DNA of 33,265 bases from CAZRVH01 sp964608325 (lineage in GTDB: Bacteria; Patescibacteriota; Gracilibacteria; Peribacterales; Peribacteraceae): the NCBI GenBank assembly GCA_964608325.1, contig CAZSMX010000009.1, positions 1 to 33,265 of the forward strand. The letters are read 5' to 3'. A program made the translations under genes and the position numbers. How positions within the stretch are numbered: position 1 is the first letter of the stretch; the number at the start of each line of letters is the position of its first letter. The notes below the pieces were generated by a model, which worked only from the letters and a program-made list of their open reading frames with translations, was not told the DNA's origin and made no database searches. Positions 16,524-24,099 of the stretch are shown piece after piece.

Positions 16524-17006
16524 ATGACCGACACGTACCGTTTTGTGATCAAGCCCATGAAGCCGGACAGCCAATGGATCCCTTGTTTGCTGGAAGACCT
16601 GGAGCGGCAGAAGATCGACACAGGCGACATCGCCTGCTTCCACCGCATCCTGAAACTTCCCGACGTGAATGATGACGCGGACAAGGCCCTCCGCATCTTC
16701 AAGCAGGCGGAAACCGATGCCGAACGCATCATTCTGCCGCTGGCGCATCCGCGGTTCCACGGCGACGAGTATTACCCCCTGACGCTGGTCGAGTACGCGA
16801 GCTTGCTCGACACCGACCCGCGAACGATGCTGGTATACGACATGATGACGATGCCCGCCGACGGCCAACAAGGCAGGCATCCCATCAACGAACCGTCGAT
16901 CGATCGCCTGGTCGGTCTGTGGCGCATCCAGCATAAGGATCGCATCGTGGAACGGGGCGAGTTCATTCGGCTTTTTGCGGAAATGAGCCAACTCCAGACC
17001 TGTTGA
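16524..17006 (+). CDS. hypothetical protein, 160 residues
   Basis: I do not recognise this gene. The protein is soluble-looking and acidic, with no signal peptide or membrane helix. Notable stretches are FVIKPMKPDSQWIPCLLEDL, AETDAERIILPLAHPRFHGD and VYDMMTMPADGQQGRHPINE. His and Asp are frequent, but no metal motif is clear. A ribosome site AAGGAG at 16507-16512 lies 11 nt before the ATG, so this gene has a true leader, unlike many neighbours. It stands alone between the rnpB terminator and its own terminator and follows an unusual operator-like array, so it is probably regulated on its own. Confidence 0.75.
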   Translation: MTDTYRFVIKPMKPDSQWIPCLLEDLERQKIDTGDIACFHRILKLPDVNDDADKALRIFKQAETDAERIILPLAHPRFHGDEYYPLTLVEYASLLDTDPRTMLVYDMMTMPADGQQGRHPINEPSIDRLVGLWRIQHKDRIVERGEFIRLFAEMSQLQTC

Positions 17007-17026
17007 AACAGTCCGAACCCCTTACC

Positions 17027-17064
17027 AAGCGCCCTGTACCCACCGTGGTATGGGGCGCTTTTTT
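17027..17064 (+). terminator. intrinsic terminator after the orphan gene
   Basis: AAGCGCCC (17027-17034) pairs with GGGCGCTT (17053-17060), with TACC/GGTA inside, followed by T residues to 17064. The T-tract touches the stop codon of the convergent kinase gene. Confidence 0.88.
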
Positions 17065-19246
17065 ATGCCTTCGGGAACGTCACCGTGAACGTCGTGCCTT
17101 TTCCTTCCGCGCTCTTGAAGTCGATGGTGCCGCCCAGGCGCTCGACAATGGATTTCGTGATGTAGAGCCCCAGACCGTTTCCGTCGGTGTCCATCTGGCG
17201 CACGTTCTTGGCGCGGAAGAACTTCTGGAACACGCGCTTCTGCTCGGCCATGGGGATACCCATGCCGGCATCCGTCACGCTGATGCTGTATCCCGATCCC
17301 CGCGTTTCCAGCGACAGGCTGATATGCGATTCCGGGCGGGTATATTTCGTCGCATTGCTCAGAAGGTTTTGCAGCACGATGCGAAGAAGGGTGGGATCCG
17401 TTTTGGCAACGATCGGCGTATCGGGAAGCGAGACGGAAAAGCTGATATTGTGCTCCTTCGCGATGGAGCGGAAGTCTTCGTCCGTTTCGGCGATGAGCTG
17501 GTTGATATCGGTGTTTGCAAGCGACAGGCTAAGACCGCCTTCTTCCATCTGCGACGCGCGCAGCAGGGAGTCCAGGAGGTTCGCCATGCGCTTCAGGGAG
17601 ACCCCCATTTCCTTCACGTATCCCCGTTCGTCATCCGTGAGGCGCTCCGACGCTTCGCCGATAAGCTCAACGTACCAACGGAGGGCGGAAAGCGGCGTGC
17701 GCAGTTGGTGACTGGCAAGCGTGATGAATTCTGACTTGAGATAGTCGAGCCTGCGCTCTTCGGAAACGTCCTGGAGGACCAAAATGGCGCCGAACACGCG
17801 CCCTTTTTCCTCCAGCGGACTGATGGAGTAACTGACCGGGATGAGCGTTTGGTCGGCCTTCTGCAGGTTCCAGTGCGCGTTCGCGGATGAATGCCTTGAA
17901 ACATTCTCACGCATGCAAGACAGCACCGGGTGCTCTCCCTCCATGGCATTTCCCTGATGGGCCCTGAAGAGCACCACATCGCGGACGCTCTTCCCCTTCA
18001 TATCCAACGCCTGCATGCCGAGCAATGCCGTCGCCGCGGGGTTCGTATCGGTGACGATGCCTTTGTCATCCACGGCAATCACTGCGTATTCGATATTCCC
18101 AAGGATGGCGCTGTCGCGGGCGTACTGTTTTGCCAATTCCTGCGTACGTTCGCGGATGACTCCCTCCATGTCCTCGTAGATCTTTTTGAGGCGCGTCGCC
18201 ATGTCCACCACCACGGTATCCAACACTTCCACTTCGTCGCCCGTCTTCACCGTGCGCTCAATACCCCACGCGCCCGGGCGCAACCCCTTCACCTTGTCGG
18301 CAAGGGTGCGCAACGGCTTCGTGATAGTTCGGGAGAGAGCTACTCCCACCACCGCGGCCAAGACGAGGAGGCAGGCGCCGATGAGAGCGATAAGGCGGCC
18401 TAGCGCATCGATCTGACGGAAAGCCTCCGCGCGCTCGACGGTCATCGCAAAACCCCATCCGATGTCCGGCAGGTAACGGTAGGACGCGATTACACGCACA
18501 CCTTCGTCGTCATTCATGTCAGCAACACCTTCGGCGCCGTCCAACGCGCGGATGGTGGGGGTATCGACGCCTTTCGCGAGTGGCAAGAGAGAAAAACGAC
18601 GCGCCTCCGTGGACGGACGGAAGACCTGTGCATCCGCTCCGCGCATGAACGAGAGCATCACCTCCCCGGTGTCTCCGAGCGCGAGGGAAAGGGACGCAAG
18701 TTTCGCCATGACGGCGCTCGCGTCATAACGAACATGCAATGCCCCGATAATCTCAACGCCTTTGCGCACCGGCGCATGCACGTCGAACACGGTCATTCCT
18801 TCATCCGTGACCGACGGAATGATCACCGTCCGCGTAGGGGACGATGCCAATGGGGGAATGACGCGTCCGATACGCACGACATTTTTCGCCGTGTCATCCA
18901 AGGCCAACCCGATGATCGGCAGGGACGCATCCGATTCGCCCAATGCCAGCGACCATGCATGCTCTACGTCTGCCTGCACTGCTTTGGACAGCATTGCCTG
19001 CATATCTTGGTGGGTCGACAAGAGCGCCGTGCGCTCGCGCGCGTACTGCAACGATTTTTCGATGGATTCCTCGCCGACTGCCGATAGCGTAGCGATTTCC
19101 GACCGCAGCGATTGCATCACCAAGGAGCGCGCGATCAACAGCGATAGCGCCGCCAAAATCACGATCGTTAAACCCGTCAGCGCCAGCGCCTGAAGGGTCA
19201 GGCGACGCATGATGGAGCCGTGGAAGGGGCGGGGAGATAGGTACAT
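17063..19246 (-). CDS. membrane sensor histidine kinase (Cache-like, HAMP, PAS)
   Basis: The 727-residue kinase has membrane helices at about 21-44 and 284-304 enclosing a large extracytoplasmic sensor with Cache-like content (FDVHAPVRKGVEIIGALHVR, YLPDIGWGFAMTVE). A HAMP linker (about 305-360) and a PAS domain (about 375-495) follow. HisKA comes next with phospho-acceptor His513 in ASHQLRTPLSALRWY. The ATPase domain has the N box NLLSNATKYT, G1 DAGMGI and G2 GNGLGLYI. It should autophosphorylate in response to an external ligand. No response regulator is adjacent; the stand-alone receiver at 28060 is a possible partner by inference only. The start at 19246 (ATG) may be replaced by ATG 19210, which would still keep the first helix. 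Confidence 0.92.
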   Translation of the reverse strand: MYLSPRPFHGSIMRRLTLQALALTGLTIVILAALSLLIARSLVMQSLRSEIATLSAVGEESIEKSLQYARERTALLSTHQDMQAMLSKAVQADVEHAWSLALGESDASLPIIGLALDDTAKNVVRIGRVIPPLASSPTRTVIIPSVTDEGMTVFDVHAPVRKGVEIIGALHVRYDASAVMAKLASLSLALGDTGEVMLSFMRGADAQVFRPSTEARRFSLLPLAKGVDTPTIRALDGAEGVADMNDDEGVRVIASYRYLPDIGWGFAMTVERAEAFRQIDALGRLIALIGACLLVLAAVVGVALSRTITKPLRTLADKVKGLRPGAWGIERTVKTGDEVEVLDTVVVDMATRLKKIYEDMEGVIRERTQELAKQYARDSAILGNIEYAVIAVDDKGIVTDTNPAATALLGMQALDMKGKSVRDVVLFRAHQGNAMEGEHPVLSCMRENVSRHSSANAHWNLQKADQTLIPVSYSISPLEEKGRVFGAILVLQDVSEERRLDYLKSEFITLASHQLRTPLSALRWYVELIGEASERLTDDERGYVKEMGVSLKRMANLLDSLLRASQMEEGGLSLSLANTDINQLIAETDEDFRSIAKEHNISFSVSLPDTPIVAKTDPTLLRIVLQNLLSNATKYTRPESHISLSLETRGSGYSISVTDAGMGIPMAEQKRVFQKFFRAKNVRQMDTDGNGLGLYITKSIVERLGGTIDFKSAEGKGTTFTVTFPKA

Positions 19247-19270
19247 GAACGGGTATGATGGTTTCTTCTA

Positions 19271-19279
19271 ATTATAGCA
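19271..19279 (-). promoter_or_regulatory. extended -10 promoter of the histidine kinase gene
   Basis: TGC followed by a perfect TATAAT (19271-19276). No -35 box is seen at the right distance; the extended -10 may suffice. Transcription would start near 19264, about 18 nt before the ATG. Confidence 0.55.
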
Positions 19280-19280
19280 G

Positions 19281-19390
19281 AAAAGTGGGATTTGGGGTAG
19301 TTTAGAGGGGTATGATTAAAGGGGGTTATTGGTGAATTTGGGGTTAGGTTTTTGAAAATTTCTTCCTAACCCTATCCCAAACCCTAACCT
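19281..19390. repeat. G-rich then C-rich inverted array of CCCTAA-like units
   Basis: GGGTTAGG (19341-19348) faces CCTAACCC (19365-19372). Further G-rich units lie to the left and C-rich units (CCTATCCC, ACCCTAACC) to the right. It fills the space between the kinase promoter and the pilin terminator. No gene is seen. Confidence 0.6.
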
Positions 19391-19391
19391 T

Positions 19392-19425
19392 AAAAAACGG
19401 CACCCCCTTTCGGAGACGCCGTTTT
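19392..19425 (-). terminator. intrinsic terminator of the major pilin gene
   Basis: On the minus strand AACGGC...GCCGTT closes a hairpin with a GAAAG-type loop, followed by six T. It lies 20 nt after the pilin stop. Confidence 0.9.
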
Positions 19426-19445
19426 AGAATCAAACTGAGAACTTC

Positions 19446-19892
19446 TTAGCGCGTGATGCTGATCGTTGCGCCCTGTTCTGCACCCGGTGCCGTCACCGTG
19501 ATGCGGTTGTTGCTGTCGCGGACGATCCAGTAGTTCGTTCCCGTTCCCGTTGCGCTGACCTGGGGATCCCTCGGCAGCTTCACAACGTAGGAACCCGTGA
19601 GGACGTCCAGATCGATCGCGGAGTCGCAGTCTGCGGAATCCGTAGCGCAGATTTGGCTGTTTGTCGTGGTGATCGTTCCGGGCAGGCTGCCGTTGTTATC
19701 GATGGAGTACTGGTACACGGCGCTGAGGATCGTGTTCACATCCGCCTTGCGCTGTGCATTGCGGGTGTCACCAAGCTGCTTGGTGGGGTTGATGGCGACG
19801 ATGACGATCGACGCAAGGATTGCGATGATACCGACGACGAGGAGAAGTTCGATAAGGGTGAATCCTCGGCGGGCATTGTTGATGGAACCCAT
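19446..19892 (-). CDS. type IV major pilin-like protein
   Basis: The 148-residue prepilin has the class III leader MGSINNARRG, a cleavage site before Phe11, Glu at +5 (FTLIELLLVVGIIAILASIV) and a short soluble domain. This is the usual architecture of PilA or GspG subunits that polymerise after PilD processing. The soluble part has two cysteines (ICATDSADCDS) that could form a disulfide, and ends in ITVTAPGAEQGATISITR. The gene has its own promoter and a strong terminator, which suits an abundant fibre subunit. It lies downstream of the minor pseudopilin genes. It may be the main fibre subunit, but a GspG-like pseudopilin is equally possible. Confidence 0.9.
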   Translation of the reverse strand: MGSINNARRGFTLIELLLVVGIIAILASIVIVAINPTKQLGDTRNAQRKADVNTILSAVYQYSIDNNGSLPGTITTTNSQICATDSADCDSAIDLDVLTGSYVVKLPRDPQVSATGTGTNYWIVRDSNNRITVTAPGAEQGATISITR

Positions 19893-19951
19893 AAGGGAAG
19901 GTGGAAAAATAAGGAGATAAAAATCGGACGGAAGGTCCAGAAGTTGAACGC

Positions 19952-19979
19952 ATTATAGCGATTTTGCTTTCTTCGTCTT
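19952..19979 (-). promoter_or_regulatory. promoter of the major pilin gene
   Basis: On the minus strand a perfect TATAAT (19952-19957) follows AAGACG by 16 nt, with an A-rich tract upstream resembling an UP element. The leader would be about 50 nt. No clear ribosome site is seen in it. Confidence 0.55.
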
Positions 19980-20029
19980 TTTTTGAGCTTGACGCATATT
20001 TGAAACGTGACTGTCTTGCAGATACGCGG

Positions 20030-20668
20030 TCACGGACATTGCAACCCCGTCGTCACTTCCGCGCACGCGTTGTCGTTGCCGCACACCTGCCACCCCAATA
20101 CGTTGGCGTACAAACACGCGACGCCCGTGCAACCGCATGCATCGCCCACGGGCGCATCCGCGGGCGGGATGGTGAGAAGAGTTTCGAAGGATTGCGCGTA
20201 GCTGTGGGGCTGCTGCAAGCGAATCGTGCGCGACAGGGAAAACCTGATAAGCACGCTGGGACGCGACGCGGACACCGACGTATTGATGACATCGAAATCA
20301 ACAACGCCCACCTGCGTCGTACTCACCGTCTCCTTCAAGGCATGTTTGATCACGACGATCGCGCCGCTCTGGATGCCAATGATGGTAGGATTCGTATCGC
20401 TGTCGGACGTCTGAAGTGCGAGGTACGACCCCGACTGGCCCGGTGCGGGACTGAGGATGCGCTCCGCATGGCGCACACCGTAGGTGACGTTCTGTATCAC
20501 CTGCGTTCCGTTTTGCTCGACGACGGCGATCGTCTGCTGGAGAAGTTTGTTCTCGGTGGCGGAAAAGAGAATGGGGATCGTGAGCCCGGCCACCAAGGAA
20601 AGAATGCCGAGGAACAGCAGGAGTTCGATGAGCGTGGTGCCCGGCCGGCAATCGCGGGAACGGATCAT
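20030..20668 (-). CDS. minor pseudopilin (PilW/GspJ-like)
   Basis: The 212-residue prepilin has leader MIRSRDCRPG, then TTLIELLLFLGILSLVAGLT with Glu at +5. The long soluble domain ends with a Cys-rich tail (VGDACGCTGVACLYANVLGW and further cysteines). The ATG at 20668 overlaps the stop of the preceding gene by 4 bp (ATGA), so the two are translationally coupled; longer upstream extension of this frame is the shadow of that gene. By size and order it matches the J-type subunit of a tip complex. No terminator is obvious before the next promoter. Confidence 0.82.
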   Translation of the reverse strand: MIRSRDCRPGTTLIELLLFLGILSLVAGLTIPILFSATENKLLQQTIAVVEQNGTQVIQNVTYGVRHAERILSPAPGQSGSYLALQTSDSDTNPTIIGIQSGAIVVIKHALKETVSTTQVGVVDFDVINTSVSASRPSVLIRFSLSRTIRLQQPHSYAQSFETLLTIPPADAPVGDACGCTGVACLYANVLGWQVCGNDNACAEVTTGLQCP

Positions 20669-21081
20669 GGGCAATGCGTGAAGGAACCTACTTCCTGCCA
20701 GGAAGAGATGAGCGTCGTGGGCAGGATTTGCGATGAAACGATCTCTATACGGCGCAGCGCGGACCCGACCGTCGCCTCGATACACAGCGCGCGGTCGTTG
20801 TTCCCGGCTCCGCCGAGCGCATGCACGGTGCACGTGCCGTGCGCAAAGGAAAAGGCTTCCCCTCCGGCGTAACTGAGATCGGAACGCAACGTGCGTAACG
20901 TCCGCTCGGCGCAGGCCTGCGCGTATTCGTAGGACTGCGTGGATTCCCAGAACAGGTACCCGTTCTGTTCGGCCGCCCACGCAAGCAGCATAAGGGACAG
21001 GGCGCTGGTCGCCGCGATGACCCCGGTCACGAGGACGGTCAGCAGGAAGACGTAGCCGGGACGGGAGGTCGAACGCATCAT
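20665..21081 (-). CDS. minor pseudopilin lacking Glu5 (PilX/GspK-like)
   Basis: The 138-residue protein has a short leader MMRSTSRPG followed by YVFLLTVLVTGVIAATSALS. The fifth residue of the mature form is Leu, not Glu. Loss of Glu5 is a known mark of the GspK/PilX-type subunit that caps the tip. The soluble part has paired cysteines (ACAERT, GTCTVH, LCIEA, THCP). ATGA overlaps join it to the genes on both sides. It is much shorter than GspK, so PilX is the closer comparison. Confidence 0.78.
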   Translation of the reverse strand: MMRSTSRPGYVFLLTVLVTGVIAATSALSLMLLAWAAEQNGYLFWESTQSYEYAQACAERTLRTLRSDLSYAGGEAFSFAHGTCTVHALGGAGNNDRALCIEATVGSALRRIEIVSSQILPTTLISSWQEVGSFTHCP

Positions 21082-22541
21082 GGGCAGGTTCCGGTGGTGG
21101 TTCCTGGACGGAAAATATGCACGGAGGTATTCGTGAACAGGAAGACCCGGTCGCGCACCGGATCGTAGAGCACTCCTCGGCCGAGCGCCGCTGCGTCATA
21201 CGCCGTGAGTTCGGGCAGCGACGTTTTGTTGCGCATGTTCACCACTTGCAAAGCCTTGTGTCCGCTTTGCGCCGCAAGGAACGCGACGCACCGCGTGGGA
21301 TCCATGGTGATACCGACCAGGCTTCCGCTGCCTTCGTGGTACCACGGTCCGGGCGGGGGAACGGGAACGCCCGCGCCTTCGGTATCGAACAGCACCATCT
21401 CCTGGATGCCGCTGTTGCCCTGGGTGCCGATGAGCGCGGAGGTTCCGGTGACGGCAATGCTGAGTCCGTCCGCCGTGCGATCACTAAGGTTGTATCCGTT
21501 GCCGGACGCCAAAACGATGGCTGCGGGATTGTCGAGATCGGCGACACGCAGCTCGCCCGTATCAAGACCGCTCGCGAGGTACGCCGCCGTGCCCGTGACG
21601 GCGATCGCGTTTACGGTACCCGTATCATCCATGCCGCCGTACAGCACGACGGATCCGCTGTTCGAAATGTCGAGGGCGGTAAGCTCGTGCTCGCCCGACA
21701 CGGCGCTGTACGTACTGCCGACCAGCAGCGTGGCGCCGTCGGAACCGAAGGCCAAGGCCCGGCCCCGGCCGCTGCCGGGAAGATCGTACGACGCGACGAG
21801 CATTGAGTCCGAGAGGAGCGACGGCGTCGTGATGTTGTAGACCTTGAGTTCGGCCGCGGAATCGGACGTGAGGACGTAGAGTCTTTTGCCGCGCACGGCC
21901 ACCGCGTAGCCCGACGCACCAAGAGTGAACGACGACGCGATGCGCGACGGCGATGCCGTACTCGAAATATCAAGCGCATAGAGGCCATTGCCGCCGCTGG
22001 AGGTGTCACCCGTGAGGAACAACGTGTTCCCCGCGATGGCGGCTGCCGTATAGAGCGGGGTGCCGCTGGTGTAGCTTCCCTCCAACGTGATACTGCCCCA
22101 GTTTCCGATGCTTCCCGCGGTACGCCAATCCGTGAGTTCGGTGAGCAGCGCGGCCGTCCCGGCCCGGCTGATACCGCGCTTCCAGGTCGCCTGCCCTGTC
22201 AGTTGCATCCATCCCGAAGCGAGTGAGGAAACCGATACCTTCATCCTGTAATTCCCCGTCGTCGTTCCCGTTCCGGCATAGGCCCATGTCGATCCGCTCA
22301 ATGCGATCCCGTGCGCACCCGTCGCAAGGGAAGAGAAACTTCCGTCGCGGATGGACCGCGACGCTTCGAGTGTTTTCTGCGCGAAGAGCACGCCCCGGAC
22401 GCGGTCGCCGGCGCTGATGGATCCTTCCTGTCCCTTGAGCAAACTGACGCCGACCGCGGTGAGGAAGAAGGAAAAAATGGCGATGCCGAGCATCGCTTCC
22501 AGGAGGAGTGAGCCGGGACGAGTGTGGGGAGAAGTCCGCAT
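21078..22541 (-). CDS. pseudopilin with C-terminal beta-propeller-like domain
   Basis: The N-terminus MRTSPHTRPG is a prepilin leader, followed by SLLLEAMLGIAIFSFFLTAV with Glu at +5, as in PilV/GspI. After a short pilin-like domain (to about residue 150), the remaining 340 residues show repeated strands of the form LYALDIS, LKVYNIT, LTALDIS and LRVADLD. Segments such as GYAVAVRGKRLYVLTS and AIAVTGTAAYLASG alternate with them. These resemble LVIVD-type beta-propeller blades. The protein would sit at the pilus tip and expose the propeller, comparable in concept to PilY1 but covalently fused to the pilin. Start 22541 is chosen because the leader begins there; an upstream in-frame ATG exists at 22607. 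It overlaps the next gene by ATGA. Confidence 0.8.
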   Translation of the reverse strand: MRTSPHTRPGSLLLEAMLGIAIFSFFLTAVGVSLLKGQEGSISAGDRVRGVLFAQKTLEASRSIRDGSFSSLATGAHGIALSGSTWAYAGTGTTTGNYRMKVSVSSLASGWMQLTGQATWKRGISRAGTAALLTELTDWRTAGSIGNWGSITLEGSYTSGTPLYTAAAIAGNTLFLTGDTSSGGNGLYALDISSTASPSRIASSFTLGASGYAVAVRGKRLYVLTSDSAAELKVYNITTPSLLSDSMLVASYDLPGSGRGRALAFGSDGATLLVGSTYSAVSGEHELTALDISNSGSVVLYGGMDDTGTVNAIAVTGTAAYLASGLDTGELRVADLDNPAAIVLASGNGYNLSDRTADGLSIAVTGTSALIGTQGNSGIQEMVLFDTEGAGVPVPPPGPWYHEGSGSLVGITMDPTRCVAFLAAQSGHKALQVVNMRNKTSLPELTAYDAAALGRGVLYDPVRDRVFLFTNTSVHIFRPGTTTGTCP

Positions 22542-22610
22542 GAATGCGGAAATGATCGTACTACGAATAGGAGAGGGGTGGAACAAGAGAATGATAACGT
22601 CCGCCATTCA

Positions 22611-22697
22611 TTACGAATCACCAATAAGCAATAACCAATCATCAATGATGGAATTCCATCATTGGATGTTGATAATTCGGTGATTGATCATTATGCA
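22611..22697. repeat. AT-rich inverted array of 7-nt units around a perfect 22-bp palindrome
   Basis: The centre (22643-22664) is a perfect palindrome with arms CAATGATGGAA/TTCCATCATTG. Outward on both sides are degenerate units such as TTATTGG, TGATTCG and ATTCGGT, which pair imperfectly. It lies between two pseudopilin genes and has no T-tract. Confidence 0.7.
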
Positions 22698-22735
22698 AAT
22701 CACATCCATAACACGCCTCCGACACCGATAGAACC

Positions 22736-23962
22736 TCAGTTGCAGCCCGTCGAGGAGCCGAAGGCCAGCTTGACCACGGCATCCTGGAAATCCGCGGAAG
22801 CACAATTCGTACAAGAACCCATTTCGGCGACCATAAGGATTTCGTTCTGTTTGATATCGATCTTTCCGTTGGCATCAAGAACGCCCTGCAGGTACGTCTT
22901 CAGGCTGGTCTGCCCGCCGTATGCGGCGGCGGACGGGGGAGTATCCCCGTCGCGCAAGATCCTCACGTGTCCCGATCCGTCGTTCGTCGCGTATGTCTGG
23001 TCGTAGGTCAGCCACCCGCGCTGTTTGAAGTACGCGCGGAAACTGGTGTTCAGGGTAGCGCCGTTGGAAAAGCCCGTGACCGTGCTTACCTGGCCTCCGT
23101 TGCCGTTGATCTCGTCGCCGCCGAAAAGGTTGGACCAGCTGTTGCTCGGGCTCTTTTTGTACTTCGCCGTCACGTCAATGCTCGGCCCTCCCGATCCGTA
23201 GGTAAGCTGCGATCCGATGACGGTGTAGGTGACGGACAAGCTGCTGTTCGTCGTGATGGTTCCGTTGGATGACACCGTGAACCTGTTGGCGCACGAGCCG
23301 CCGCCGACTGACGAGACAGTGGAGGAAGCCGCGGAACTGGATCTGGAACTGCTGACGGCGGAGGAGCTGACGGCTGATGATGATGCGACGCTGGAGCTGG
23401 AACTCGACACGGGGCAGGGGCCATAGGTATCGCCGTGCGCGAGATGGGCCGGAAGCGCCGAATCATTCACGGTCAGCGTGTGCTGGTTTTGACCCGATGG
23501 CTTGTGGCAGATGACGATGCTATCGCTCTGCACCACCGCGAGGCTTTCCTGCTTCACTTCGATCAGGATGGTACGCTGTTCGGTATTCAAGGTCGTAAGC
23601 GTGATGGAGCCCGTGGCACTGGGGGCGCCGATGAGTTTGGAATACGTGATTTCCGTCGGGCCCGTGGACGTGATGGTCGACGGCATCGGGAAGGCCTCGT
23701 CGTACGTCGCGTCGCGCGTCTCGTACGTTTCTCCTTTGAACAGGATGCCCGCGGGTATGTAGAAACCCCACGAAGAATCCATCTCCCCCGCCTGGGCTTT
23801 CAGCCTGGCGCGCGCCAACCCCTGCGTCACCTGTTCCGTGGACGAGTCCAAGTCGCTGCGGATCTGGAAATCGCGGTACATCGGGATCGACACCCCGCCG
23901 AGCATGCCCAAGATGGACACGACGAGGAGGATTTCGAGGAGCGCGAAGCCGCGGCGCAGCAT
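22736..23962 (-). CDS. Ser-rich pseudopilin (GspH/FimT-like N-terminus)
   Basis: The 408-residue prepilin starts MLRRG, then FALLEILLVVSILGMLGGVS with Glu at +5. A pilin domain runs to about residue 145. A motif follows at 152-183, CHKPSGQNQHTLTVNDSALP and AHLAHGDTYGPC, which recurs as a small Cys/His module in surface proteins of other bacteria. Then come an almost pure Ser/Ala/Val linker (185-218) and a C-terminal beta-rich domain of about 190 residues with four cysteines. The linker suggests a display arm for the end domain. The start is set at 23962, where the leader begins; the frame upstream to 24067 runs through a repeat. It lies next to pilC. Confidence 0.85.
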   Translation of the reverse strand: MLRRGFALLEILLVVSILGMLGGVSIPMYRDFQIRSDLDSSTEQVTQGLARARLKAQAGEMDSSWGFYIPAGILFKGETYETRDATYDEAFPMPSTITSTGPTEITYSKLIGAPSATGSITLTTLNTEQRTILIEVKQESLAVVQSDSIVICHKPSGQNQHTLTVNDSALPAHLAHGDTYGPCPVSSSSSSVASSSAVSSSAVSSSRSSSAASSTVSSVGGGSCANRFTVSSNGTITTNSSLSVTYTVIGSQLTYGSGGPSIDVTAKYKKSPSNSWSNLFGGDEINGNGGQVSTVTGFSNGATLNTSFRAYFKQRGWLTYDQTYATNDGSGHVRILRDGDTPPSAAAYGGQTSLKTYLQGVLDANGKIDIKQNEILMVAEMGSCTNCASADFQDAVVKLAFGSSTGCN

Positions 23963-24030
23963 AGGGAAGCGGGAAATGTCGCTATCAGTGTATCTTCGCC
24001 GCTTTGCGATGCACGACAAAAGGGATTGAC

Positions 24031-24099
24031 GGGGCGTGGGGGGTGGGGCGTGGGAATGATTCGACAAAACAGCCTACGCCCGACACCCTATGCCCATTC
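24031..24099. repeat. inverted array of 7-nt units between pilC and the Ser-rich pseudopilin gene
   Basis: The left arm (24031-24054, G-rich GGGGCGTGGG units) faces the right arm (24073-24096, CCTACGCCCGACACCCTATG), about 18 of 23 positions pairing. The element ends directly at the pilC stop codon (24100). It belongs to the family also seen at 8494 and 33148. Confidence 0.75.

Noticed and set aside
20030..21199. A 389-residue protein ending in the J-type pseudopilin
   Set aside because: The first 177 residues are the out-of-frame shadow of the PilX-like gene; the true prepilin leader starts at 20668 with an ATGA overlap.
22611..22697. CRISPR array
   Set aside because: The units are 7-nt degenerate repeats without spacers of constant length, and no cas genes are present anywhere in the window.
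23963..24067. A 35-residue N-terminal extension of the Ser-rich pseudopilin
   Set aside because: Prepilin leaders are short, MLRRG directly precedes the FALLE signature, and the extension is encoded by the repeat element.
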